Shown: in pieces, positions 32,417 through 43,716 of the stretch | Layout of the letters: each line of letters opens with the position of its first letter | How positions within the stretch are numbered: position 1 is the first letter of the stretch | From: Tubulanus polymorphus | Lineage: Eukaryota > Nemertea > Palaeonemertea > Tubulaniformes > Tubulanidae | Length of the DNA stretch: 64,000 nucleotides | NCBI RefSeq assembly: GCF_964204645.1 | Contig: NC_134026.1 | Location: forward strand, 13,976,450-14,040,449 | Direction of reading: 5' to 3' | Notes under the pieces: model-generated | What the model was told of the DNA's origin: nothing | The model's database searches: none | Seen by the model: only the letters and a program-made list of their open reading frames with translations | Made by a program: the position numbers and the translations under genes

Positions 32417-34350
32417 GCAACATGCATAAAAAATGATACTATCAGACGTATTTTTTATTCTGAAGAAATCTTGTTTAAAAGTATTAGTTAAATATTAATC
32501 TACCCTGTGTTAAAAGTATCAGATGGAGAGGCCCGTGTACTTTTTCACAAAAATAGCATTTGGACCTTTCAAGGAGATCGGTGTGCAGCAAAGATATACG
32601 CGTTACCTCCGCTATGAGATTTTCAGGCAGGTGGGGAATTCGGGTCACCCGGGTCTATAGTCATGAACACTGTACTATACCATCCAGACATCCATCTAAA
32701 AGAGACCATGCACGTAGGTACCAGGTACATCGTAGCCAGGCAGCAGGCGAATAATTTGTGTCACCTGCAATGTACTGTAACCATAGAAATTTAGCACTGA
32801 GCTATGCCTTAACCAACCAACAGCTGATAGAGTTCATCAGAGCATCCAAACTTTAAATCTCCAGAAATCTATCTACTGTTTTATATGTAGTGGATGCCAT
32901 GTGTCCCTCTAATCGCCTTCATCAACACAAACATTTAACACATGTGATGATTTAGTTAGTTACCTAATCGTTGGTGGTAAGCTTTTTATAATCGGATGGG
33001 CTTATACCAACGTTAGGGATGACAAGGACCAAAACACGGTTGAAAAAAGTAACACTTCAAAAATATACTTTCTATTCACTTCAGTTCACAATGAATGGCT
33101 TAATTCACAAACTAACACAGGTACATTTCGAAATAATCCAATTCTATGTATGTTTCGAATGATTAATCAACATTATTTTGAGAAATTAATTAATTTCTCC
33201 ACAAATTTCGCCATTGGCCGCCATTTCTGTGTATTGCATACATGTGGCATGATAGACAAGGTGACCTACAAGGATTTATTTAAAACTTCCATGACGAAAC
33301 GACAATTTTTATTTTTGATGGTTTTCAAACATGTATTTCAAATCTTCGTGCTTTTGTAGCGTTTCTCTCCTGGGTAGCGTATCTTTATGTGTTTATGTAT
33401 ATAATAAATGAAATAGGCGTTTGCTACTAGGGTTCGCCCTGAGACAATATAATCGGGTTATACGAAAATTTTGAGGGAAGTAATTCCTCCTCAGGGAAAA
33501 GATATTAGTTCTCGTCGAAATTATAATCAAATAAAAATATTCAGTCTTCTCATTCCATGATCAGGGCTCGGCGTCCTCGTAGCGACTACCTGGCCAGGAT
33601 TTCGCACGGGTTCGAACGTAGTTCTCCCAACATCTACCGTTCTCTCACGTATATGACACTTTGTCATGACTACCCACGGATAAAGGCCGTCAGTCGATAA
33701 AAAGATTGAGGGTTCGAATCCTCGATTGATGGTCTTCGTCTAACTACTGCCGATACGTCCCCGATCGAACTGGTCCTCTCGTTAAGACGAATGATAATAA
33801 TTGGCACTGAGACAGAAAATAGCGGTGGAACTCCTCTCCTCGTTCAGAAAAGAAGAAAATGTAAGACTTGTATAAAATTTATCATGTCAAGAGTTGAACT
33901 CCTGAATTTAATCATTTCTCCAGTTCATAAAGTTTACACCTCGGACGCGTCTCGGTACGGTCTCGCGTCGGGAACGTCAAATTATACGAAGTCACGAAAT
34001 TACTTTAAAGTCACCTTACTCGGGCGTAGGCCTACGGTGAGAGATGAATAGAAAATTATAGCGACGATCTCAAATCATTATTCAATCGCGATCAAATGTA
34101 GAAATATATACATTTTATATACAATCGAAGCGAAATCGCTCAACCGAGAGCGAATCAATACAGTCGTAGTTGAAAATGATGTGACGATCGATACGCCCGG
34201 CAAATGATTTTACGTATGTACAAAAGTCTGCTCGACTAAACAAAACAAAATTGATTATGACTGTCCATCGTAGTGACGCTCTCGGTCGGTTGGTTTCGCT
34301 AGGATAAGAGACCGGAAAAATCAAACTCGGTCGAAATCAAACTGGGCCGG
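32417..34350. other. No gene seen
   Basis: Short open frames (32560-32754, 33150-33359, 33791-34051) are unrecognised. A segment at 32955-33013 is almost identical to 14144-14202. A GGTTCGAATCC word at 33711 is not part of a tRNA fold I can close. Confidence 0.35.
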
Positions 34351-34517
34351 AATCAAACTCGGCCAGACAAAATCAAACTTGGTCAAGAAACGCCTCTCTA
34401 TCCTGCCTTTGGATATGGTCGTCTTGTCCAACCCGAAGGAAGAGATATATTCACTTTTTGATCGTCTGGCCAAGTTTGATGTTGACCAAGTTTGATTTTG
34501 TCTGGCCGAGTTTGATT
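34351..34517. repeat. Perfect 36-bp inverted repeat beside the Polinton
   Basis: 34351-34386 (AATCAAACTCGGCCAGACAA...) and 34482-34517 are exact inverted copies separated by 95 bp. Weaker AATCAAACT(C/G)GG(C/T)C words extend it to the left at about 34320-34350. It lies about 75 bp outside the first Polinton gene and may be a MITE or part of the Polinton end. Confidence 0.8.
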
Positions 34518-34590
34518 TGTTTGGAAGTAAACAGCCACAAATTATTAATATTACAAATAACGCTGGTGTTATAAATATCTATCATAAGAT

Positions 34591-35160
34591 ATGTTGAATT
34601 GTGAATTAAATAAACAATCTTCAGAATATTATAAACAAAGGATTTACAAAGATGGTTTACGAAATATTTGTAAAACATGTTGGAAACAAAATAATGCACA
34701 ATATCGAGAAAATAACCCAGAATACATGAGAGATTGGATAAAAGATAACCGCGAACATATCAATAATTACCAAAAAGTAAAATGTAATTCAGATCAATTA
34801 TTCAAATTAAAGCATACTAACAGAACTAGTTTGAACAGAGTTTTCAGAAATTATATAAAATCTGATAGATCAATTGGTTATTTAGGGTGTTCTATAGAAT
34901 TTTTTAAATCATGGATAGAATATCAGTTCGATAATAACATGAAATTTGAGAATCATGGAGAATATTGGGAGTTGAATCATGTTATCCCATTATCATCAAT
35001 AGAAGATGAATCTGAAATAAAAACAATATGTAATTGGATGAATATTCAACCTTTATCCAAAATAGAAAATAGAATTAAACGTGATAAAATTGATAATGAA
35101 TTATATAATAATCAAATAATTAAAGCTGAAAGATTTATACAATTATGGAATATAATTTAA
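34591..35160 (+). CDS. HNH endonuclease
   Basis: The 189-residue frame has an N-terminal partial zinc ribbon (KDGLRNICKTC) and a C-terminal HNH core: WELNHVIPLS supplies the central His and NWMNIQPLSKIENRIKRDKI the closing Asn/basic part. This architecture is common in giant-virus and phage-type HNH nucleases of the group I homing kind. The first Cys pair of the ribbon appears lost upstream of the ATG, so the true start may have decayed. It is the outermost gene next to the integrase end, an unusual Polinton accessory. It might be a homing-type passenger or have a role in element replication; that is inference. Confidence 0.7.
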   Translation: MLNCELNKQSSEYYKQRIYKDGLRNICKTCWKQNNAQYRENNPEYMRDWIKDNREHINNYQKVKCNSDQLFKLKHTNRTSLNRVFRNYIKSDRSIGYLGCSIEFFKSWIEYQFDNNMKFENHGEYWELNHVIPLSSIEDESEIKTICNWMNIQPLSKIENRIKRDKIDNELYNNQIIKAERFIQLWNII

Positions 35161-35394
35161 TATCGAGAATCCGAAATGACTTATCTGGACAGTTATTTTA
35201 ACTGCTCCTATAGATAGACAAAAGTAGTGAGGTATTGAATCCTAATTCAAATAAAAAATATTTAAAAAACAATATCTTCAACTAGCCATTATTTTTATTT
35301 TTATTTCATTAGAATTCTAATAGTTCTTTTCAAAAAGAGAATACTTTATATTTTGATAAGATTTGAATGAAAATTACATATCTTCAAATAGCTA

Positions 35395-35519
35395 TTCAAA
35401 TCTAGTTAATACTAGTACTACTAATACTACTTTTAACTTAACTAAGCTAGTATTAACTAAAGAGTTACTAGTATCATTTGAAGGTATAATATTTTTTTTC
35501 GCTTTTTTCCCTAATATAA
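35395..35519 (+). promoter_or_regulatory. AT-rich upstream region with T-tract and TAAATG
   Basis: Repeated ACTAGT/TTACTAGTATT words (35408-35474) precede TATTTTTTTTCGCTTTTTTC, CCTAATATAA and the ATG at 35520. The T-tract followed closely by ATAAATG resembles the element in front of the minus-strand genes of the same Polinton. Confidence 0.35.
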
Positions 35520-36113
35520 ATGTCAAAGAAATTGAATAAGAATAGTATTGATATTGAAAAGACAATTGAGGATTTGGGCATTACTGGCAATAATGATACA
35601 GTTGTTACTAATTGTGCTCAAGTTCATAATAATATTGATTATGAATACTACTTATATTGTAACCACCATCTAGAATTATTAATTGCTGGTGGAAAATCTA
35701 GAGTTTTTATTACTTTCCAAGAATTAGCCATGAAACCAGCTAAAGTAATAAAATATTTTAAGATTTATGAAGAGTCAAGATTAGCTAGAATAAATGATTC
35801 TATTTCTGATGGTATTGTCAAATGTTATTCAAAATTATGTAACCGGTTAATGTCAATTAATGATGAAAATAAATTATATGTTGATTTAAAAAATGACTAC
35901 TTAGTTATGACTGAATTACAAAAATGGGTTGGATATGCTTCATTCCAATTAGGATCGGTTATGACATTAATTTCTACTGGTGTCATAACATTTACGAATA
36001 TCAAGCCTATAGAATATAAATCAGGTAAGAACGAAACAGATGGTGCCGTACGACACCGACACGGTGAAACAGAAAATGAATCAGAACAAAAATTAACTAA
36101 AATAAATGAGTGA
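35520..36113 (+). CDS. Polinton protein of unknown function (197 aa)
   Basis: The frame is intact from ATG to TGA. The protein is mostly helical and contains a central LLIAGGKSRVFITFQELAMK region and a weakly hydrophobic stretch near residue 145-160 (ASFQLGSVMTLISTGVITF). I recognise no catalytic motif. It lies between HNH nuclease and integrase, and its last codons overlap the next small gene (ATG at 36106). Likely element-encoded because composition and position match the neighbours. Confidence 0.55.
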   Translation: MSKKLNKNSIDIEKTIEDLGITGNNDTVVTNCAQVHNNIDYEYYLYCNHHLELLIAGGKSRVFITFQELAMKPAKVIKYFKIYEESRLARINDSISDGIVKCYSKLCNRLMSINDENKLYVDLKNDYLVMTELQKWVGYASFQLGSVMTLISTGVITFTNIKPIEYKSGKNETDGAVRHRHGETENESEQKLTKINE

Positions 36114-36363
36114 TGATATTTAAAAAAAGCCTAGATCTGAAAAACAAATTAAATGGGCTAGGGAGTTGGGAAAAAGATCTTCAGAATTAAAAAAGCTAAG
36201 AAAAAGAAGTTAACTGATATAAATGAATCACCTGATATTAATTCAAATAACAATCCATCTGATTCTTCTAATAGTGGAAGAAATAATTACTTATATATTA
36301 TTATATTCTCCGGCGTAATATATAAATATAAGTATAAATCTAATAATAATGATTCCGATGATT
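36106..36363 (+). pseudogene. Small basic Polinton protein with one membrane segment, decayed
   Basis: An AATAAATGAGTGATG start overlaps the end of the previous gene. The frame would encode KPRSEKQIKWAREL and a run of Lys/Arg, then an acidic Asn/Ser stretch and a hydrophobic NNYLYIIIFSGVIYKYK segment. An early in-frame TAA (codon 6) and a frameshift near 36190 disrupt it. Small proteins with this layout (basic head, Asn/Ser linker, one membrane helix) occur in Polintons and related viruses. Confidence 0.45.
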
Positions 36364-36440
36364 AACCTATTATACCAGAAAATAAGTCAATTGAAAAAAT
36401 TGAAACTAAATCTAAATTATTATTAATGGATTGAAATAAG

Positions 36441-37523
36441 ATGAAAAAAGAACAATATTTAAGAGATTTATATTGTAACCAAGAGAGTGAAGTATCATAT
36501 TCTAGCGTTACAGAATTATGGGATAAAATTAAATCTGATAAAGAAAATATAAAATATAGTGAGTTAAAATTATGGTTACAAAATCAACCAAAAAATCAAA
36601 TCCATAAGAAAATGGATAAAGATTATTTAACAAGAAAAGTTATGGTTTCATATATCGATCACCAATGGCAAGCTGATTTAATTGACATGAAGAACTTAGA
36701 AGAATACAACAAAGGATATTTCTGGATATTAAATGTTATAGACATATTCAGCAGATACGCATGGTCAATTCCAACCAAAAATATAACTGGAATAGAAGTG
36801 ACAAATGCTTTTAAATCAATATTTAAAGAAGCTATTCCAGGTAAGATACAATTTGATGAAGGTAAAGAATTTTATAATAAACATTTTAAAAAACTATTAT
36901 CTGATAACGATGTAGAGTATTTTTCAACACACTCAGATAAAAAAGCATCTATTATAGAAAGCTTTAATAAAACATTGAAAACTAGAATGTGGAAATATTT
37001 TTCTGCTAATGAAACATATAAATATATCGATGTGTTAGATGATTTAGTGAAAGGTTATGATAATTCTAAACGTAGTTCTATAAATATAAAACCTATGCAA
37101 GCTAGAAAAGAAGATAATTCAGAAATAGTTTGGAATAATTTATATGGGGTATTTGTTACACATGATTTTGGAGAACCTAAATTTAAAATTGGACAACATG
37201 TCAGAATATCTAAATATCGAAAAACATTTTATAAAGGTTATACTCCAAATTTTACTGAAGAAATATTTAAGATTAAAAAGATAATATTAACTCAACCTTT
37301 TGTTTATAAATTAGAAGATTTAAAAGATGAAGAAATATTAGGTTATTTCTATGAACAAGAATTATCGCTTGTACCAAATCCAGATGAAATAGAATATAAA
37401 ATAGAAAAAGTATTGAAAACAAAAACTCTTAAAGGAAACAAGTATTCTTCCGTGAAATATAAAGGGTATGATGATAAATTTAATGAATGGATTTTATCTA
37501 GTAAAATTAAAAGAATAAATTAA
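36441..37523 (+). CDS. Polinton retroviral-type integrase with chromodomain
   Basis: The 360-residue frame is intact. The catalytic core shows Asp79 (WQADLIDM), Asp139 (IQFDEGKEF) and Glu173 (ASIIESFNKTLK), the D,D,E triad of the rve integrase family. Residues about 235-300 form the C-terminal beta domain, and residues about 316-360 form a chromodomain (YKIEKVLKTK, YSSVKYKGYDDKFNEWI). It would insert the element and may read histone marks to choose targets. A zinc-binding head is not visible; upstream codons run in frame past a TGA at 36432, so the natural start may be further upstream. Confidence 0.9.
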   Translation: MKKEQYLRDLYCNQESEVSYSSVTELWDKIKSDKENIKYSELKLWLQNQPKNQIHKKMDKDYLTRKVMVSYIDHQWQADLIDMKNLEEYNKGYFWILNVIDIFSRYAWSIPTKNITGIEVTNAFKSIFKEAIPGKIQFDEGKEFYNKHFKKLLSDNDVEYFSTHSDKKASIIESFNKTLKTRMWKYFSANETYKYIDVLDDLVKGYDNSKRSSINIKPMQARKEDNSEIVWNNLYGVFVTHDFGEPKFKIGQHVRISKYRKTFYKGYTPNFTEEIFKIKKIILTQPFVYKLEDLKDEEILGYFYEQELSLVPNPDEIEYKIEKVLKTKTLKGNKYSSVKYKGYDDKFNEWILSSKIKRIN

Positions 37524-37554
37524 TAAAGATTTATTTATATTTGAACCGCATAAT

Positions 37555-38130
37555 ATGTTAGTTACTGGGGTAACAAACTGTGGTAAAACACATTTCATAT
37601 TAGATTTGTTAGAAACTATTTATAAGAATCATTTTGATAATATAATATTATTCTGCACCACTTATGAAATGAATAAAACATATAATAGAGATATAGTTAA
37701 GATAAAAAAGTTTATTATATTAGATCCTAAAACAGTAAAAGAAAATTTAGATAATTGTATTAAAATAGCAATTGATATTTATAAAGGATCAAATACATTA
37801 TTCATTATAGATGATTGTGCAAATTTACATGATTTAAAAGTGAGAGAAAGTGAGTTATGTTATCTAGCTTTCTCTGGGAGACATTTTGGGATAACAACGT
37901 GGGTTTTAAATCAAAAATATAATTCAATTGTTAAAGACTTTAGGGAGAATATAAGATTTTTAGTTTTATTTTATAACAAAGATAGAAAATCTATGCAACA
38001 ATCATTGGAAGAAAATCAAATTATACCTACTGAATTACATGATGAATATATGAATAAATTAAAGAATAATAAAGGTTCAAAATTACTTCTGAGACTACAA
38101 TTTCCCTATGAATATAAATTTATAAAATAA
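37555..38130 (+). CDS. Polinton DNA-packaging ATPase (FtsK/HerA type)
   Basis: Walker A is VTGVTNCGKTH near the N-terminus, and Walker B is NTLFIIDDCAN around residue 85. SGRHFGITTWVLNQKYN resembles the sensor region of A32-like packaging ATPases. At 191 residues it is shorter than usual; in-frame codons without a stop continue about ten codons upstream of the ATG, so the real start is probably earlier or lost. It begins 31 nt after the integrase stop. It would pump DNA into capsids if virions are made. Confidence 0.85.
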   Translation: MLVTGVTNCGKTHFILDLLETIYKNHFDNIILFCTTYEMNKTYNRDIVKIKKFIILDPKTVKENLDNCIKIAIDIYKGSNTLFIIDDCANLHDLKVRESELCYLAFSGRHFGITTWVLNQKYNSIVKDFRENIRFLVLFYNKDRKSMQQSLEENQIIPTELHDEYMNKLKNNKGSKLLLRLQFPYEYKFIK

Positions 38131-38152
38131 AATTTGCAAGATTATAGAAACT

Positions 38153-38256
38153 ATTTATACATCTATGCACTAGACGTACGAGTAAGAATCTTGGTAAGAA
38201 TCTTAGTAAGAATTCTTGGATTCTTACTCGTACATCTAGTACATAGATATATAAAT
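38153..38256. terminator. Palindrome A between convergent gene blocks
   Basis: Arms of about 35 bp (left ...CTATGCACTAGACGTACGAG, right inverted) with about three mismatches enclose a spacer of repeated TAAGAATCTT words. It starts 23 nt after the ATPase stop. With palindrome B it fills the space between the plus-strand and minus-strand blocks, as a bidirectional terminator would. The role is inference. Confidence 0.5.
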
Positions 38257-38383
38257 TATTTAATGAAATATATAATAATGAATAAATTATATATTAAAAC
38301 TATGTTTATAATTTATGTTTATAATTTATGTTTACACAGGGGAACAAATATATATATAATTTATATTTAGAATAATTATTCTG

Positions 38384-38488
38384 AAACTGTTTATATATCT
38401 ATGTACTAGACGTACGAGTAAGAATTCTTGCCAAGATTCTTACCAAGATTCTTACGTACGTCTAGTACATAGATATATAAATAGTTTT
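38384..38488. terminator. Palindrome B between convergent gene blocks
   Basis: It has the same arm sequence as palindrome A (CTATGTACTAGACGTACGAG) and ends 8 nt before the stop of the minus-strand zinc-finger gene. The centre consists of AAGATTCTTACC-type words in opposite arrangement to palindrome A. Confidence 0.5.
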
Positions 38489-38495
38489 ATAATAA

Positions 38496-39646
38496 TTATT
38501 CTAATTTTGTTTCTAATACATTTATAAAATCATCTTTGTTTATATCTAATTCACCATAATTCTTAGGTAGATTTATTAATTCTAGTCGAGCCATCTTTAA
38601 ACGATAATTAGTAGGTATATTAGCTTGTTTTCTTAATTTTTCAAAGTATTCATCAAAATCATCAAAATCAAAATGATATCCAAAATTTTTATTAGATAAC
38701 TTAAATCTATTTTTCTAAAATATAATAATTTATATATTTGTTCAGGATTATCTTCTGCATAAGCTAATAATTTATCAAATAACAGCTTATAGAATATATA
38801 ATATTGTTTAGTTTTAGGATTAAAATATTTGATATATTTCTTTGGGTTATTTAACAATGGTTGATTTATAATGAGTATTTTCATCAACAGGTTCAATTTT
38901 CTTATTACAATATTGACACGTTTTATTTCTTTCTATTTCTTCTAATTTCTTTTCATGTTCTTCTAACACCTTTTCATTTTCTATATGCGCTTGAGATTTT
39001 TTTTATGTTTAGAAAAATTACTTTTTGAAATATCTAAATTACAAATGTTACCATGTTTTTTAGAATCATCAATTATTTCATTATCTGTTATATCATTATA
39101 ATAAGTTTCAATTGGGTTAACATTATTTATTACATTATCTGTTATAATATCTATGGTATCATTAGTTTCAATTGTATTAACAGTATTTATTAAGTTATCT
39201 ATTATATTACTATCTGATATATTATTATGATTATTATTCTTTTCTTTTTCTACATGTTTCTTTGATTTCTTATGTGATGCCCAATTTTTATATGATATAT
39301 ATTTCTTACATAAGTCACAATATTTTTCATTTGTCTTTTTGGTTTTGGTATCAGATTTAACTTTTATATCATTATTAGATGTAGAAGGTATAATATCTAT
39401 ATTTTCATTATCATTAGATGTAGAATCAATATTATCTTCTGTTTTAGATTCAATATTATCTTCTATTTTAGGTTCAATATTATCTTCTATTTTTGTTTCA
39501 ATATTATTATCTATTTTACTTATTCTATATTTGAATTGATTAAAGTATTATCCAAAATACTTACTGTATTCATCATAAGGTATTATATAATATATATCTG
39601 ATATCATTTCACTTGGACTTTGTATTTCATATATTCCTCCTTCCAT
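38496..39646 (-). pseudogene. Polinton zinc-finger protein, frameshifted
   Basis: The ATG at 39646 (MEGGIYEIQSPSEMIS) leads, after a frameshift near 39540, to an Asp/Glu/Asn-rich repeat region, a C2H2 finger (YCDLCKKYISYKNWASHKKS) and a low-complexity linker. After more frameshifts it reaches a helical C-terminus ending INKDDFINVLETKLE at 38496. At least four breaks are visible. The function in the element is unknown; it lies downstream of the capsid gene on the same strand. Confidence 0.5.
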
Positions 39647-39716
39647 TTATTATAATTTTTTTTATTAAAATTAAAATTTCAATACATAACACTATTCAAT
39701 TGAGAATTTATGATAT

Positions 39717-40875
39717 TTAATTGCCATCAGATATAATATAAATGTGCATTTTAAAATTTTTGATTCCTTTATTCTTTATCATGAATAATTGCATTCCATC
39801 TTTAGTGTTTTTTTCCAGAACCATGTAATGAATTATCCTCTGTTGTTCTAAAATCTAACCATAATGCATATTTATTACCGGTATAATAATCAATTTGATT
39901 AATATAACAATTTTCAGATGTTTTCATTCATAAAATGTTTTCTAATTTCTGGCCACTGATCTATCATTCTCATTCCTTGACAAAATATTTTATTTGCTAT
40001 ACCTTCGGTAGTTATTTCTACTTTTGTTATTTCAGGATTATAATAATTATCGACCTGTATTGTGCCATTAGAATATGTTGCAATGGTAAAAAACATTAAT
40101 ATACCTTTAATAGATCTTCTTAAGTTAATATTCTCATTAATAATTGCATTAATTGCATCAATAGTTACAGTTTTAAATTTATCAATATAATCATATAATA
40201 ATGAAAATCCTTGATTGTATTGAGTTTGAATTATACTTGAAATATTTTCATCAGTTACTGTGTCATATTCTAAGCATATATTCGATAATTTATAACCCAT
40301 ATCTTTTACAACGCTAGATAATACAATTTCATTAACAGGAGCAAATGTTATTTCGAATAGGATATCTTCTTGAATTGCGTATTTATATAAAGGTGCATTA
40401 TTATTTATCAATTCAAAATCTAATGGAATTATATGTTTGCTTCCATAAATCTTTTTGATCAAATTATCTGCGGTACGAGTTACTATTGCGTCATTAGCTC
40501 CTGATCTTAATTTATTTTGGTTTTCTTTTTTCTTTTGTTAACCATAAATCTTTATAATGCATAAATAAATTATAATCATCTAATGAGAAAACTGTTTCTG
40601 GACCAATCTTTATAGTTAATTTTTTAATCAAATATCTTCCAACATTATCAACAACATAATTATTATTATTACCAGTTGCATTTATATCAGCTGACAAATA
40701 AATACTATTTGGAACATAAAAAGTATTTTTGATTTAATCTCGGGATTCTAACATATATAGTTTCATCAGGATTAATATTAGAAGGATTATGAGTAATTAT
40801 ATGATGAGATCTTTCTGCTTTAATAGCATTAGATATTCTAGGATTCTTAGAAGGATTTATATAACTCCCGCTCAT
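39717..40875 (-). pseudogene. Polinton major capsid protein (double jelly-roll), frameshifted
   Basis: The start MSGSYINPSKNPRISNAIK follows a strong T-tract/AATAAATG element. The gene then runs through three further frames: SADINATGNNNNYVVDNVGR and HYKDLWLTKEKRK at 40697-40512, then KKIYGSKHIIPLDFELINNN and YKYAIQEDILFEITFAP at 40462-39914, then a C-terminus with RTTEDNSLHGSG to 39717. This order (KDLW block, IPLDF block, Y..L.EDI.FEITF, terminal THG-like block) matches Polinton major capsid proteins. Breaks near 40725, 40510 and 39930 inactivate it. The intact gene would build the icosahedral shell. Confidence 0.82.
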
Positions 40876-40891
40876 TTATTTAACAAAAAAA

Positions 40892-42377
40892 TTAATTATT
40901 TAATTTTATCATATTCACTAACCCAAAAATAATAGCACTTACAACTGTAATTAAAAATAAAATAATATTTTCAGCAGCAAAGTTAAGAATATTCCCAGCA
41001 GATTTCAAAACAAAACCAACAATCGATGCAATAACTCCAGGTAAAGCTGCAGCAGATTTTTTAGATAGTTCCCATAAATATTTTGCTAATTGTTTTAAAC
41101 CATCCTTAACTTTATCTTGTATAGAATTATTATTTGGAGGTGGTTTATCCGGTTTATTCGGAATTTGTGTAGATTTTAATGAATTTGATATAGCTAAACC
41201 AATTGTTGTAAATACCATAGTTACAGCTGTTACAATTGAAAGAATTGTTATACCTTCAAACTTAAATAATAATTTTATTCTGTCTTTCAATGATATTTTA
41301 GAATTTGGTTTTATTATTAACTCTTCAACAACAACTTTTAATCCATTAATACAATAATCATATGATTTTGATAATAATTTCATTTTTTCTTTCTGAAATT
41401 CTATGTTATATTCTAAATCATCAATTTCTTTTTCTAAATATGCATTTCTTTTTTTAAATTCAATTTCTTCAATAACTTTAAATTCTCTATCTAATTTTAA
41501 TTGTTCTTATTCTTTTCAGGTGTCAAATAATTTATTTTCTAAAGGTTTAATTTTATTATATCTAATATTTTTTTTGCGTGCAATTTTATCGGCTTCATTT
41601 CGTATACTTATTATTTCTCTAATTGTTTTTTCAGAAAACATACTTAAAGCTTCTATTTCTTGATCTGTTGCATAAAGTAATCCATTCGGTAAAAGTTTTT
41701 CAGTTTGAACTTCGTTTAATTTAAGTTTACTAGTTTTGGAAGTTATATTCTGTTCAGAAGTTGTTTCTGTTTCTAAATTATTATTGATTGTTACAAATAA
41801 TTCATTTATTCTTTCTAAAATACTAAAATAGTCTTAAATACTCTTTTATTTTGATTTATTTCTTCTTGTGTAACATTTTCTATTTCATTACTATTATTAC
41901 TTATTCTTTTAATTCTAGATGGCCCAAAATACTCGAAGTTGATTCTGCTAATATTTTATTTTGATTTTTATAAGTGATATTAATATAATAATCATCTTTC
42001 AAATGATAGTAATATTCACCATCTAAAGATTTTAATTCTGTTACTAAAAGTCTGGCGCCTCTATCATTTATACTATACCCAGATCTTTCAAATACAAGTT
42101 TGAATTTATAAATATATTCATTATATTCTAATCTTTTTTTTACTAAATCTGGATTTTCATTTTCAGGATTTATTCTCGATTTAGTTCTTCTATCAAATTC
42201 ATCTGTTGATTGGCCTTTAGAACCAAAGCTCTCTGCTAAAATAGAATTAAGCGCTGATCCATCATCATTATCAATATTAGTTTCTGCATCATTATAATCA
42301 TCATCAATATACCCATCATTATTATTTCCCATTTCTCCCATTTCATAATCTTCTCCACCTTCTACTTCCATTTGCAT
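40892..42377 (-). pseudogene. Large Polinton protein: acidic head, coiled coil, C-terminal membrane segments
   Basis: The gene starts MQMEVEGGEDYEMGE after a T-tract. An acidic region is followed by FERSGYSINDRGARLLVTEL, a long Glu/Lys coiled coil (41400-41850 in shifted frames) and, in the intact terminal frame 41383-40892, two hydrophobic segments (ITILSIVTAVTMVFTTIGLA and NIILFLITVVSAIIFGLV) around a Pro/Asn linker. Frameshifts lie near 41920, 41830 and 41520. Position and layout fit a Polinton virion or membrane protein; I do not recognise a named family. Confidence 0.55.
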
Positions 42378-42387
42378 AATAAAAAAA

Positions 42388-43700
42388 TTAAAATTTAAAA
42401 TATAATATTCCTCCGATTACAATTCCTATACAAGTTAGAGCTAATTTAGCATTTTCATGGGATTTATTATCATGATCAGTTTTAAATATGTCATGTTGAA
42501 TATTATCAGTTTTTATATTTTCTGTAGTATTGTAATCTTTTATTTTTGAATCATTATCCAATTTAATATTCTTAGTTTTAGTTTCTGTTGATTGAATATG
42601 TTTTTAAATTTTTTCACCTTCCATTAATTTTGGAGCAGTGAAAATCTTTTTATTTATATCATTCAATCCAAACTTATTATTTATTATTGCAGTTTTAATC
42701 AAATTATTATAACCAATAATATTTCCCATCTTTAATACTAAATCATTAGAAATAATTAATAAATTAGGGCCTATACAATAATTTAATCTAATATGTGATT
42801 TATCTAAATAATTTTGATATCTTACAATGTTTTCTGGAATCGATCTATTCTTATCATTATGAATGGAATCTTCAAATAATACTTTGAATTGTTTCTGTGT
42901 ATCAAATGAAGTGTTATCATTTCCAACTATTGGTGATCTTGTTTCAACTTGCGCACCTAAAATACATATCATATAAGTTCTAATTGATTGATTCATTCTT
43001 TGTATGCCTGATTTTGTAAAACCTTCACTATTTTCTAAAATGAAATTAATCCAACCATTATTATTATCAATTTTATAATTATATATAAGCCCCAATTCTA
43101 TGCATATAATCAATTCTTTTTATTTCATACTGTTCACCAATACCCTGTTATTTACCATGCGCTCTAAGATCGGTATTAATATTTATATTAAATTCATTAC
43201 ATATTTTACTACTTAAATTAAAACTTAGATAGATTAATATTATTATCCAATTCTTTAAAATATTTAGATCCGGGTAAAGGACATTCTAATTCAATTAATA
43301 TCATTCTGAATTGAAAATATGTGTGAAATCTAAATATTGTGTGAATTAATTTTAAATCAGAATAATTCAAATTTTTATCTAAGTTATTTAAATGATCATT
43401 CCAACTTACACCACAACCAGTTGTTGCACAATAAACAGCAAAATTTAATTGATTCTGCGAATATTTCATATTATATTTTACTTTATATATATGATATTCA
43501 TCTCGAGTAAAAGTAACTTCATATGTATCAAATATATTTTCCATTTTAGAAATAAAAAACTGTGTTTCAGTAACGTAAATTTCTAAATTAGTTAATGAAT
43601 TTAAAACTAAATTTCTATATGTAATATTTTTATTAAAATCTACTGCCGGAATATTATATTTAATTGATTTATTATATTGGAAAGCTTTTGGAAACCCCAT
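42388..43700 (-). pseudogene. Polinton structural-type protein with C-terminal anchor
   Basis: The start MGFPKAFQYNKSIKYNIPAV follows TTTTTTAATTGTATAAATG. A CATTGCGVSWNDHLNN block is in the N-terminal 160 residues. After a frameshift between 43218 and 43113, the second part has QRMNQSIRTYMICILGAQVE and TRSPIVGN. An in-frame TAA at 42604 precedes a hydrophilic linker and a terminal membrane helix (LTCIGIVIGGILYFKF), ending at 42388. I recall this GCGVSW/ILG(A/S)Q protein as conserved in Polintons, probably a virion protein, but cannot name it. Confidence 0.6.
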
Positions 43701-43716
43701 TTATACAATTAAAAAA

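Noticed and set aside
33690-33740. tRNA gene suggested by GGTTCGAATCC at 33711
   Set aside because: The T-arm-like stem pairs, but no A box at the right distance and no cloverleaf were found.
42388-43700. Adenain-like Polinton cysteine protease
   Set aside because: No His/Cys catalytic pattern of that family is visible; the protein has a C-terminal membrane anchor and looks structural.
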